The notes beneath the pieces were generated by a model. That model ran no database searches, was not told the origin of the DNA, and saw only the letters and a list, made by a program, of their open reading frames with translations. Positions 1 to 8,214 of a DNA stretch of 64,000 nucleotides are shown in pieces (the stretch's first letter is position 1; each line of letters begins with the position of its first letter). The position numbers and the translations under genes are program-made. The DNA is from Elusimicrobiota bacterium (GTDB lineage Bacteria > Elusimicrobiota > Elusimicrobia > FEN-1173). The stretch lies in the NCBI GenBank assembly GCA_016721625.1, contig JADKHR010000001.1, positions 806,001 to 870,000 on the forward strand. The letters run 5' to 3'.

Positions 1-270
1 CGGGCTGATGTTGTCGGTCTTGGTGGGGAGATGGGGAACGGCCGCTACGGAGGCGACCGTCGGCTCTTCCGTGAGGATCTTGTAAAGGATAGGAAGCTTG
101 AGGTCGATGCGGGGGAACCGGCGATTCTCCGACCCCGGCGGTTCGGGATCCGACGAAGAGAGAGGAGAGATGGCCGGTTTGGGCCGGACGGGGCCCGCCT
201 CGCGCCGGATCCCCTCAGTGGTCCAATGGAACTCGGAATCCTCTGAACCGGAAAACGCCTTTTCCTGCAT
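1..270 (-). CDS. PilZ-domain protein, 3' end outside window
   Basis: An open frame from ATG at 270 runs off the left edge (90 codons, no stop). A GAGGGAGAG ribosome binding site lies just upstream. The first ~50 residues are Ser/Pro/Glu-rich and look disordered. They are followed by RRFPRIDLKLPILYKIL and then TKTDNIS, which fit the RRxxR and D/NxSxxG signature of a PilZ domain, a c-di-GMP-binding fold. Function is therefore inferred as a c-di-GMP effector, plausible beside pilus genes, but the second half of the domain is not visible. Confidence 0.6.
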   Translation of the reverse strand, partial: MQEKAFSGSEDSEFHWTTEGIRREAGPVRPKPAISPLSSSDPEPPGSENRRFPRIDLKLPILYKILTEEPTVASVAAVPHLPTKTDNISP

Positions 271-413
271 CGCTCTCTCCCTCTTGAGAAATGCCCCCGC
301 CCCAAAGTCCCTCGGCGGCTGGACTCCGGGACGGGCGGGGACGATGTCACTCGTCCCTCCAAACCTAACCCTGATTCAGCGGAATTGCAAGGGGTTTTTT
401 AAGGAAGGAACAA

Positions 414-2099
414 CTACATTTCTGTCGGCGCGTTGACGCCGAGGAGGGAGAGACCGTTGTGGATGAGGGTGCGGACGCCGTCGACCAAAGCCAAGCGCAG
501 CGAACGTCGGTCGTCGGGAGCGTTCAAGACGGGGCAGTTTTCGTAGAAACGGTGAAAATCCCCGGCGAGTTTTAAAAGATAATCCGTCAAGTGGTGCGGG
601 GTTAGGTCTTTGGCGCATTGGTCCAGGACATCGGGAAAAGACGCCAACCGAAGGAGCAGGGCCCTTTCCGCGGGGTCCAGCGCCGAAGGAGCGCGGAAAT
701 CGACCGCCGCCCCGGTGGACGGCCCAAAGCCGCGTTTCTCCGCCTCACGGAAAAGAGAACAGCACCGGGCGTGCACATACTTCACATAAAACACGGGATT
801 TTCCGACGCTTGCCTTTTCGCCAGGTCCAAATCGAATTCCAATTGGCTGTTGGGGCTCCGGAGGGCGAAGAAAAACCGCGCCGCATCTTTGCCCACCTCC
901 TCCACCACTTCGGTAAGCCTCACGAACTCGCCGGTCCGGGTCGACATCGCCACGGGTTTCCCCCCCCGAACCAAACTCACCAGTTGGTAGAGGAGGATGG
1001 TCAGTTGGTCCGGATTGTGGCCCAGGGCTTGAGTGGCGGCTTTCACCCGGGGCACGTAGCCGTGGTGATCGGTTCCCCAGATATCGATCAACCGGGTGAA
1101 CCCCCGCCCGAATTTTTCGTGGTGATAGGCAATGTCCGAAGCGAAATAGGTGAGGCGCTCGTCCTGGCGTTTCAACACGCGGTCCTTGTCGTCCCCGTAT
1201 TTCGTCGACAGAAACCAAAGGGCTCCCTCCTCTTCCTTTAAATCCCCCCGCCGTTTTAATTCCGCCAGGGCGGCGTCGACACGGCCTTCATCAAATAGGC
1301 GCGACTCGGGATACCAGGTATCGTGGCCCACGCCGAAGGCCGCCAGGTCGCCCTTAATCCCGTTCAACACCAGGGCCAAACTCTCGTCTCGGAAAAACGA
1401 AATCCCATGGGGACGCTCCTGCCCCTTCGGAAAACGGCGCAGGATGTCCCGGGCGGTGTCCACCAAATACTCGCCCTTATAAAGGTCTTCGGTTTTCTTC
1501 GCCTTATAGGCGGACCGTTCTTCATCGCTCAGGTAAGTCGGATCGAGAGCGTCCGCCCGCCACATGACAGAGGCCCCCAAATTCTCCATTTGGTTGCCCA
1601 CGTTGTTGATGTAATACTCCGTGGTGACATCGTAGCCCAGATGGCGGAAAATCCGCGCCAGGGAATCCCCCAACGCGGCGCCCCGGCCGTGGCCCACGTG
1701 AAGAGGTCCGTTCGGATTGGCGGAAACGAACTCGATCAAAATCCGTTCTCCCGCGAGACCTTCCCGACGGGCGTAGTCGCCCCGGCGGCGCAGAAGAACT
1801 CGAAGTTCTTCCAACAACCAAGCGCCGCTCATGGTGAAATTCAAAAACCCGGGCCCGGCCACTTCGGCTTTTTCCAAAACAGCGCCGGCTTCCACTTGAG
1901 CTAAAATTTCCTGGGCCACCAGGCGGGGCGCTTTTCGGGCCGCCTTCGACAGAGAGAGCGGCCAGTTGGAGGCGAAGTCTCCTGGCACATTGGCGGGGGG
2001 AACTTCGACCAGGGCCTCTCCCAAGGGGACGGATGGCGATTGGGTGGCCGCCCATCGTTCGGCGGCCGAGGCCAGCAGACCGCGGACGATGTCTTTCAC
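414..2099 (-). CDS. argS: Arginyl-tRNA synthetase
   Basis: Charges tRNA-Arg with arginine in the cytoplasm. The 561-aa product has the usual length for the family. The class I HIGH motif is HVGH near residue 133 within SANPNGPLHVGHG, and the KMSKS-loop equivalent is MSTRTG near 383. The C-terminal DALR anticodon-binding domain ends NGLSLLGV. The open frame extends to 2375, but that extension overlaps rsfS in another frame. GTG at 2099 was chosen because it begins the conserved N-terminal domain and overlaps the rsfS stop as GTGA, implying translational coupling. It is the last gene of the operon from proA. Confidence 0.95.
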   Translation of the reverse strand: MKDIVRGLLASAAERWAATQSPSVPLGEALVEVPPANVPGDFASNWPLSLSKAARKAPRLVAQEILAQVEAGAVLEKAEVAGPGFLNFTMSGAWLLEELRVLLRRRGDYARREGLAGERILIEFVSANPNGPLHVGHGRGAALGDSLARIFRHLGYDVTTEYYINNVGNQMENLGASVMWRADALDPTYLSDEERSAYKAKKTEDLYKGEYLVDTARDILRRFPKGQERPHGISFFRDESLALVLNGIKGDLAAFGVGHDTWYPESRLFDEGRVDAALAELKRRGDLKEEEGALWFLSTKYGDDKDRVLKRQDERLTYFASDIAYHHEKFGRGFTRLIDIWGTDHHGYVPRVKAATQALGHNPDQLTILLYQLVSLVRGGKPVAMSTRTGEFVRLTEVVEEVGKDAARFFFALRSPNSQLEFDLDLAKRQASENPVFYVKYVHARCCSLFREAEKRGFGPSTGAAVDFRAPSALDPAERALLLRLASFPDVLDQCAKDLTPHHLTDYLLKLAGDFHRFYENCPVLNAPDDRRSLRLALVDGVRTLIHNGLSLLGVNAPTEM

Positions 2100-2493
2100 G
2101 GCCGTGGTTTCCGGGAACGGGACACCCGCAGCGTCGTTGCGACCGCCCAAGGGATGGGCCGGGCCAACTCCCACAACCGTTCCAAACCGTAGAAGGCCCG
2201 AACGGGCTCGGTCATCAGATGGACCACCAATCCTCCAAAATCCAAAACTCGCCAAGCCGCCCGGTCGCCGCCGTCGGAGCGCAGGGCGCGCCCTCCGGAC
2301 AGAGCCTTCACTTGGAGCTCGATTTCCTTCGCGACAGCCGAGGACTGGGGCCGGAATCCACCGTCGCCAAAACAAAATAATCGGCCAAGGTGGAGGAACG
2401 GCGCACGTCGAAAAGTTTGACGTCGCGGGCTTTTTTATCGTCCGCGGCCCGCGCGGCGGCGCGGGCCACCATGGCGAAAGAGGGTGTTTTCAC
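2096..2493 (-). CDS. rsfS: Ribosomal silencing factor RsfS, frameshifted
   Basis: RsfS binds ribosomal protein L14 and blocks subunit joining when nutrients are scarce. The N-terminal half (VKLFDVRRSSTLADYFVLAT) reads from GTG 2493. The C-terminal half (WRVLDFGGLVVHLM, FYGLERLWELA) reads in another frame down to the stop at 2096. One missing C in the run at 2347-2350 (G on the plus strand) explains the break: restoring it gives VDSGPQSSAVAKEIELQVKA, normal for the family. Its place beside nadD-yqeK-LCP and argS is the conserved context. No clear Shine-Dalgarno sequence is visible. The ATG at 2472 is an alternative start. An assembly error is more likely than gene loss. Confidence 0.85.
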
Positions 2494-2499
2494 CGGATA

Positions 2500-3474
2500 T
2501 TAAAAATCAACGGCGCTTTGCCGCGCCCGGGCCAACCGCTCCCGGGAACGTTTTTCGACCCGCAGGTGGGCGCTGTCGAAGGCCGGGGAAACCACGTTCA
2601 CAACCCCCGCCAAGATCCGCCGGTGCGTGGGGGTGAAATAGTCCGCCTCCCTTTCGAAGCCGAAAACCACGTGCCCCACCGCCAGCCGATCGCCCAGGAC
2701 GGGCGCGGCGAGGAGGGACTTAAACGGAGGCCACAGTCCCCGGGCGGCGTCATTAAACCGATCGTCGGCCGGCCAGTTCGCGACCAGGGCGCATTCCCCC
2801 TTTTCCTCCATCCACTGAAAGAGAGGGTCGGCGGGAGGCCGGGGGCCCTTGAACTTATCCGCCCAGGACCCCGCGCTCGCCACCATATCGTATTCTCCGG
2901 CGAACTCGTTCCACAAAAAGAAACCCGCGCTGACCGGCTCATCGAAACCCCTCGCGAGAACGTCCGTCAATCGCCCCGCCAAAACGGAGGATTCCAGGTT
3001 GAGAGACAACACGCTCCCCACATCGAAAAACAAAATCATTTCACGGGACGTCTGGCGGAGCCGCGCGTTCAGCGATTCCACGAACGGGAGAACCAGACGC
3101 AAAGGCACGGGCGCGTCCGCCGACAGCCAGGCCCCGAGTTCCTTCGCCGAGAGCGAGAGGAGAACCGTGGGCGCCAGCGTGACGGCGGAGGCCCATCGCG
3201 GTGTTTTCTCCAACAGCGACATCTCCCCGAAAAAATCGCCGGGGCCCATGACCGAGAGTGTCTTAAAAAGCCCCTGTTCCCGATTGAGAACCTTCTGAAT
3301 CGCCACCCGCCCCTCCGCCAGGAAATAAAGGGCGTCGCCCGCGTCCCCCTCAGAAAACACCGTCTGCCCAGCCGCGAAGGACTCCTCCCTCAACCTTTTG
3401 GCCAATTTCCGACGAAGATCCACCGGAAGGGACTGAAACGACGGAAGGGCCGCCAGGCGTTCCAAGGAAATCAT
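2500..3474 (-). CDS. Cyclic-nucleotide-binding and GAF domain protein
   Basis: A 324-aa soluble protein. Residues ~5-125 form a CNB/Crp-type domain (FSEGDAGDALYFLAEGRVAI) with a phosphate-binding cassette reading FGEMSLLEKTPRWASA. Residues ~150-310 look like a GAF sensor domain (ECALVANWPADDRF, FKSLLAAPVLGDRLAVGHVV). No DNA-binding or output domain is visible, so it may act through a protein partner. The start ATG 3474 overlaps the pilT stop as ATGA. The open frame extends further upstream, but that part is a shadow of pilT. Its position directly after two retraction ATPases suggests a regulator of twitching; that role is inferred. Confidence 0.75.
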   Translation of the reverse strand: MISLERLAALPSFQSLPVDLRRKLAKRLREESFAAGQTVFSEGDAGDALYFLAEGRVAIQKVLNREQGLFKTLSVMGPGDFFGEMSLLEKTPRWASAVTLAPTVLLSLSAKELGAWLSADAPVPLRLVLPFVESLNARLRQTSREMILFFDVGSVLSLNLESSVLAGRLTDVLARGFDEPVSAGFFLWNEFAGEYDMVASAGSWADKFKGPRPPADPLFQWMEEKGECALVANWPADDRFNDAARGLWPPFKSLLAAPVLGDRLAVGHVVFGFEREADYFTPTHRRILAGVVNVVSPAFDSAHLRVEKRSRERLARARQSAVDF

Positions 3475-4613
3475 GGACGTCCTCCCGCCCCCCGCAGGCC
3501 CGGGGGAGTCGGTCCGGCAGAAGACGTCCCCACGATCCCCTCCGTCTGAAGCCGGATCCTCAAATCGTTCGGGTTCGGGGAATAGGACAGGGCCTCTTCG
3601 ACCGTCACGGCGTTCCGGGCGATCAGACCCAGGAGGGCCTGATTGAAGGACTGCATCTTGTAATACTCCGCCGAATCCTCGATGGCTTTTCCAATGGCGC
3701 CGATTTTGTTGTCTTCGATCAGTTTTTGCACCGTCGAGGTGTTGATCATGATTTCCTGGAGCGCCAGCCGTCCTTCGCCGCCGACCCGCCGAATGAGCCG
3801 TTGGGCCACGACCCCCAGGAGACACTTGGCCAATTGCATGCGGATTTGGTTCTGCTGCTCTGGTGGGAACGTATCGATGATGCGATCGATGGATTGTTTG
3901 GCATCGTTGGTGTGGAGAGTGCCGAAAACCAGATGGCCGGTTTCAGCGGCGTTCATGGCGGTGGTCATGGTCTCCGGATCCCGCAGTTCCCCGATCAAGA
4001 TGACGTCCGGGTCCTGGCGCAGGGCCCGCCGAAGGCCCTGGGCGAAATCGTGGGTGTCGGTGCCGATTTCCCGTTGATTGATGACGGACAATTTGTCTTC
4101 AAAAACGTACTCGATGGGGTCTTCCAAGGTCATAATGTGGACCCGCTGGGTGCTGTTAATGTGGTTGATGAGGGCGGCCAGGGTGGTGGTCTTGCCGGAA
4201 CCCGTGGGACCCGTGACCAGGAAGAACCCTTGCCGGCGGGTGACGAGTTCTTTTAAAATCGGGGCCAATCCCAGGCTGTCGATCGAAGGAATCTCGGCGG
4301 GAATCAACCGGAAAACGGCCCCCACCGCCCCCTTTTGGAAAAAAGCGTTGCCGCGGAAGCGCGCCACGCCCCGGAGATAAAAAGAGAAATCCAATTCGCG
4401 GTCCCTTTCCAGTGTGCTTCGTTGCTGGGAATTGATGACCGCGTAAACGTAGGAGGTCAGGTCGTCGATTTCAAGCGGTTTTTCGCCTTCCACGGGAAGG
4501 ATCTCCCCATGCAATCGGATCATGGGCGGGCGGCCGGCCTTCAGGTGAAGGTCGCTGCCGCCGCGATCATGGACGGCTTTCAGAAGTTCCTGGATGGTCA
4601 AGTTGGGCGCCAT
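3471..4613 (-). CDS. PilT/PilU-family ATPase, first of a tandem pair
   Basis: A cytoplasmic hexameric ATPase of the pilus-retraction family, 380 aa. Walker A is GPTGSGKTTT near residue 136, the Asp box ends LRRALRQDPDVILIGELRD, and the His box is AETGHLVFGTLHTND, all intact. The AIRNLIRE motif of true PilT is replaced by STVQKLIEDNK, so this copy may be PilU-like or otherwise specialised. The C-terminus carries an extra Gly/Pro-rich tail of about 20 residues. ATG 4613 follows the upstream pilT stop by one base. The longer frame from 4658 is rejected because it overlaps that gene. Confidence 0.85.
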   Translation of the reverse strand: MAPNLTIQELLKAVHDRGGSDLHLKAGRPPMIRLHGEILPVEGEKPLEIDDLTSYVYAVINSQQRSTLERDRELDFSFYLRGVARFRGNAFFQKGAVGAVFRLIPAEIPSIDSLGLAPILKELVTRRQGFFLVTGPTGSGKTTTLAALINHINSTQRVHIMTLEDPIEYVFEDKLSVINQREIGTDTHDFAQGLRRALRQDPDVILIGELRDPETMTTAMNAAETGHLVFGTLHTNDAKQSIDRIIDTFPPEQQNQIRMQLAKCLLGVVAQRLIRRVGGEGRLALQEIMINTSTVQKLIEDNKIGAIGKAIEDSAEYYKMQSFNQALLGLIARNAVTVEEALSYSPNPNDLRIRLQTEGIVGTSSAGPTPPGLRGAGGRP

Positions 4614-4614
4614 C

Positions 4615-5712
4615 TCAGTAGACCGGGGTGCGGGAGGAACCGCGACCGCCCGTCGCACGACCGGTCAATTCCCTGATTTTCTCGGGGTCGGAGGACTTGG
4701 CCAGCGCATCGTCGAACGAAACGGCGCCGGTGTTCACCAGATCCGCCATGGCCCGGTCCAGCGGGACCATGCCGAACTTGGAACCGGTCTCGATGGCGTT
4801 GTAGACCATGTGGGTTTTTCCCTCGCGGATCAAATTGGCGATGGCCGGCGTGACCACCATGATCTCCCGGGCGGCCACGCGTCCGGTGCCGTCCGCGGTG
4901 GGGAGGAGGGTCTGGCAAACCACACCCTTCAACACCGTCGACAGTTGAACCCGGACCTGTTGTTGCTGGTGGGGCGGAAACACGTCGATGATACGGTCCA
5001 CGGTTTGGGCGGCGTCGGTGGTGTGCAGGGTGGCGAAGCAGAGATGGCCGGTTTCCGCGGCGGTCAGGGCCAGGGAAATGGTTTCCATGTCCCGCATTTC
5101 CCCGATCAAAAGGACGTCGGGATCTTGCCGAAGGGCGTGCTTCAACGCTTCTTGAAAACTCCGGGTGGAGGCCCCGACCTCCCTTTGGCGGATGATGCAC
5201 CGTTTGGGTTCGTAGACAAATTCGATGGGGTCTTCGATCGTCAAAACATGCTGGCGGCGGGCCTGGTTGATAAGTTCGATCAGGCAGGCGAGGGTCGTGG
5301 ACTTGCCGGCCCCGGTGGCGCCGGTCACCAGGACCAGGCCTCTCGGGAGGTTGGCGAACTCCAAGACGGCGTCGGTCAGTTTAATGTCGTCCGGCGTCGG
5401 GATCTTTGAGGAGATCACCCGGATCACGCATTCGATGCCGTTCATTTGAAGGAGAACGTTCACGCGGAAGCGGGCGAGGCCGGAAATGGCGAAGGAACAA
5501 TCCAGTTCCAGCTCCTCCTCGAACCGTTGTTTCTGTTCCTCGTAAAGAATGGAATAGACGATCCGCTTGGACTCTTCCGCTGAGAGCGGCGGGAACTCCG
5601 CCAATTCTTGAACCTCCCCGTTCAGCCGGGTCATGGGCGGGCGGCCGATCAGCAAATGAACATCGGAGGCGCCTTGTTTCACCGCGGCGCGTAAAATGTC
5701 GATCATTTCCAT
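4615..5712 (-). CDS. pilT: Type IV pilus retraction ATPase PilT, second of the tandem pair
   Basis: A 365-aa PilT. It has an N-terminal PAS-like region (ASDVHLLIGRPPMTRLNGEV), Walker A GATGAGKSTT near residue 129, an Asp box ending ALRQDPDVLLIGEMRD, a His box AETGHLCFATLHTTD, and an AIRNLIRE equivalent PAIANLIREGK. All catalytic motifs are present, so it should power pilus depolymerisation at the inner membrane. It begins 12 bases after the LCP gene and ends one base before the next pilT. Two pilT genes inside the nadD-yqeK-LCP-rsfS operon are far from the main pilus cluster at 47-61 kb. Confidence 0.9.
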   Translation of the reverse strand: MEMIDILRAAVKQGASDVHLLIGRPPMTRLNGEVQELAEFPPLSAEESKRIVYSILYEEQKQRFEEELELDCSFAISGLARFRVNVLLQMNGIECVIRVISSKIPTPDDIKLTDAVLEFANLPRGLVLVTGATGAGKSTTLACLIELINQARRQHVLTIEDPIEFVYEPKRCIIRQREVGASTRSFQEALKHALRQDPDVLLIGEMRDMETISLALTAAETGHLCFATLHTTDAAQTVDRIIDVFPPHQQQQVRVQLSTVLKGVVCQTLLPTADGTGRVAAREIMVVTPAIANLIREGKTHMVYNAIETGSKFGMVPLDRAMADLVNTGAVSFDDALAKSSDPEKIRELTGRATGGRGSSRTPVY

Positions 5713-5723
5713 GGCGTCACTCC

Positions 5724-6989
5724 TTAGCGAACGTCCGTTGATCTAAAATCCTCACCCAGCAAGACTTCCACATCCGTGCGCAAGGCCGGATCCGCATCCG
5801 AATAAAGCGAGACCAACCCCAGAGCCTCGGCCACCCGGCGCGCCTGTTCGAAGCGCCCCGAACGGTCGATCACGCGGCTTTTCTTTTGGTGCCCATTATA
5901 ATTACCCCACTCCACGACGTCAAACCCCGCTCCGCGCAGGCGCCGCGTCACCGCGATGGCCAAACCCAGCCGCCCGGATGCGTTCCACACTTTCACCGTC
6001 ACCGGCCCGGCGGATACCTCCGGGGAAGACGGCCCCCCCGCGTCCTCCTCTTCGCCGCCCGCCTCCATCACGGGACCTGGATCCGGCGGCGCGATCTCCG
6101 TGGGCCCTCCCCGGGCGATGCCCAAACGGGACAGGACAAAGGAAGCCCGCTCCACGTCCATCTCCCAGGTGGCGCCCCGGGGCCGCCCCGGAAGAAGCAC
6201 CGTGTTGACCCGCTGGGACGTCATCCGCCGGGCTTCCACCGAGAGAAAGACCAAGTCCCAAAACGGCAGGTTGGTCCGCACCGCCCGCCACGCCTCCACC
6301 GTCGCCCGAGGCCCTCGCCAGAGGATCCCGGGAGAAGCCAGCCGTTTCGAAAGGGCCCGGACAAATTCCATCTGCCGCAAAATCCGTCCCCGGTCGCCGC
6401 TCCGACCGCGGAACCGCACGAAACCCAAGGCGTCCTGGCCTTTCAGCGTGGCGACGCCGGTGGCCAGGTGCACGTGAAAATTTCCCGCGGCGTCGTCGTA
6501 ATCCATGGGCTCGTCCACCGAGACCACGACCCCGCCCAACCGATCGATCACCCGGCGGAACCCGTCAAAGTCGACCTGCACGTAATAGCTGGGTTCCAAC
6601 GCCGCCCCGGCCCGGGCCAGAAGTTGCCCCACTGCCCGACACACCTGGAGGGACGCCGCGTCCGGATCCCGCCCCTGGGCGTAATGGTAAGCGAACACCT
6701 CATTTATACGTCGAAAACGGTATCCTGGCAAGTCCACCCGCGTGTCCCGGGGGATAGAAAGAACGTCCAACTGTCCTTCCGACGGACGATAGAGCCAAAC
6801 CATCAGCGTGTCGGAGTGCGGCGCGTGTTCCGCCAGATCGGTCCCGATCACCGCGCCGGAGATCGGCTCTCCCCGCCGAATGGCCCGGGCCACGGGCGAG
6901 CGGGTGGCCACCAGGCACAGGAGCAAAACCACCGCCACGCCGGCCCCCGCCAGGCCGCGAAGCCAAGCCACGCCGGGGGAAACCGTCAC
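5724..6989 (-). CDS. LytR-CpsA-Psr family protein with LytR_C domain
   Basis: A 421-aa protein with one N-terminal membrane anchor (residues ~8-30, VAVVLLLCLVA). The LCP catalytic domain follows: DTLMVWLYRP, VLSIPRDTRVDLPGY, INEVFAYHY and the Arg-rich GFVRFRGRSGDRGRILRQ. A LytR_C domain lies near the end (VTVKVWNASGRLGLA). LCP enzymes transfer lipid-linked polymers to the cell wall, or act on envelope glycans in diderms. GTG 6989 was chosen because it overlaps the yqeK stop as GTGA. The yqeK-LCP-rsfS order is conserved in many bacteria. The substrate cannot be read from sequence. Confidence 0.85.
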   Translation of the reverse strand: MTVSPGVAWLRGLAGAGVAVVLLLCLVATRSPVARAIRRGEPISGAVIGTDLAEHAPHSDTLMVWLYRPSEGQLDVLSIPRDTRVDLPGYRFRRINEVFAYHYAQGRDPDAASLQVCRAVGQLLARAGAALEPSYYVQVDFDGFRRVIDRLGGVVVSVDEPMDYDDAAGNFHVHLATGVATLKGQDALGFVRFRGRSGDRGRILRQMEFVRALSKRLASPGILWRGPRATVEAWRAVRTNLPFWDLVFLSVEARRMTSQRVNTVLLPGRPRGATWEMDVERASFVLSRLGIARGGPTEIAPPDPGPVMEAGGEEEDAGGPSSPEVSAGPVTVKVWNASGRLGLAIAVTRRLRGAGFDVVEWGNYNGHQKKSRVIDRSGRFEQARRVAEALGLVSLYSDADPALRTDVEVLLGEDFRSTDVR

Positions 6990-7525
6990 GCTCGGCTCTT
7001 CGCCAACGCGTTCCACATCGCCACCGTGGCCGGATGGAGGAACCCACCGCGCCGCACCACCCATTGAATTTTGTACCCCGCCGCCGCGCGCAGGGCTCCC
7101 TCGAGGTCCCGCCTCGCCAACCGACGAACACGGACGGATTCGGGGGTTCGGCGGTCCGGGGAAGAAAAATCGGCGACGTAAAGGATCTTGTCCAGGAGAG
7201 TCATCCGCCCGTGTCCCAGGGTGTGCCGCGCCATGGCGGCCCGCGTCGCGGGCGCCCCGGCCCAGCCCCGCCGGCCCGCCCGATGGGCCGACACATACCC
7301 GTGCAGGAGCCCTTCCCGTCGGTGTTCTAAAATGAGATTCAACCCGGGAACGGAAACCCCGTGTTTCCGGACGTAGCCCCGCAATCGCGCGGGAGACCAC
7401 TCCTTCGCCCAATCGTGTAGAAGTCCCGCCCGGACGGCCTGATCCGGATCCGCCCCATGGAGACGGGCCAACTCGCCGGCCCAGCGCGCCACCGATAAAG
7501 AATGCCGCAGGCGGGGAGCGGACAA
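6986..7525 (-). CDS. yqeK: YqeK-family HD-domain phosphohydrolase
   Basis: A 179-aa HD-superfamily protein. Members hydrolyse Ap4A symmetrically. Visible metal-ligand motifs are LRHSLSVARWA (His), GLLHDWAKEW (HD), ILEHRREGLLHGYVSA and ILYVADFSSPDRR. The start at TTG 7525 is uncertain. Family-like sequence (RVLETLAASL) continues upstream in frame to just after the nadD stop, so a CTG near 7546 is possible, with GAGG about 11 bases further up. It lies between nadD and the LCP gene, the usual arrangement. Confidence 0.85.
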   Translation of the reverse strand: MSAPRLRHSLSVARWAGELARLHGADPDQAVRAGLLHDWAKEWSPARLRGYVRKHGVSVPGLNLILEHRREGLLHGYVSAHRAGRRGWAGAPATRAAMARHTLGHGRMTLLDKILYVADFSSPDRRTPESVRVRRLARRDLEGALRAAAGYKIQWVVRRGGFLHPATVAMWNALAKSRA

Positions 7526-7597
7526 CGAAGCCGCCAGAGTTTCCAGGACCCGCGTTTTTTCCTCACGGCCGCGAAAACGGATTTTCTTTTTGCGATT

Positions 7598-8185
7598 TCA
7601 ACGGTAAAGGCCTTTCCTTTTGATGTATTCCAACACGGGCCCGGGCACCCCGCGAACGGCGGAACGACCGGCGCCAAGGGAGTGACGGACGTCCGTGGAG
7701 GAAACCGCTGGAAGCCGCGCCCGGAGGAAAAAGGCCCCCGCCGGTCCCCGGGTCGGCCCCGGACCGGCCCGCTTTCCGACAATCAAGGGATAGCGGCCGG
7801 CGATTTCCCGCCAGCGCCGCCACCGGCGAAAATTCCGCCAGGAATCCTCGCCTAAAATCAGTTCCCACCGCCGCCCGGGAAACACCCGCCGGAGGCGCCG
7901 CAATGTTTGGAACGTGTAGGACGGTCCCGGACGGTTCAACTCCCAAGATCCCAGCGCCAGCCCGCGCCGACCCCGAATCCCCGCGCGAACCATGGCCGCG
8001 CGATCCTGGGCCGAGGCGCGGGTTCCCCCCTTTTTCAGGGGCGACCGCGCGGCCGGGACCAAATACACCCGGCCCAGCCGCCGCTCCCGAAGCGCGGCCA
8101 ACGCCAAGGCGATATGCCCCTTCTGCAGAGGATCGAAAGACCCGCCGAAAAACCCAAAAGCGGGAAGAACGCCCCGACGTTTCAC
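7598..8185 (-). CDS. nadD: Nicotinate-nucleotide adenylyltransferase
   Basis: Converts nicotinate mononucleotide and ATP to deamido-NAD in NAD synthesis. The nucleotidyltransferase signature GFFGGSFDPLQKGHIALA is near the N-terminus, and the second ATP motif (ISSTxIR) appears as AVSSTDVRHSL near the C-terminus. About 195 aa, normal for NadD. The start is taken as GTG 8185 (VKRRGVLPAFGFFGG), preceded by GAG at a spacing of six. TTG 8200 would add five residues. The protein is unusually Arg-rich. Confidence 0.92.
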   Translation of the reverse strand: MKRRGVLPAFGFFGGSFDPLQKGHIALALAALRERRLGRVYLVPAARSPLKKGGTRASAQDRAAMVRAGIRGRRGLALGSWELNRPGPSYTFQTLRRLRRVFPGRRWELILGEDSWRNFRRWRRWREIAGRYPLIVGKRAGPGPTRGPAGAFFLRARLPAVSSTDVRHSLGAGRSAVRGVPGPVLEYIKRKGLYR

Positions 8186-8214
8186 CTTTCGCTCAGGCAA
8201 AAAGGGCTTCGCCG

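Noticed and set aside
2100..2375. N-terminal extension of argS
   Set aside because: It overlaps rsfS out of frame, has no ArgS similarity, and arises because the rsfS region lacks stops in that frame.
1966..3549. Plus-strand ORF (527 aa) opposite argS/rsfS/CNB-GAF
   Set aside because: Antisense shadow, with no recognisable domain and no ribosome binding site.
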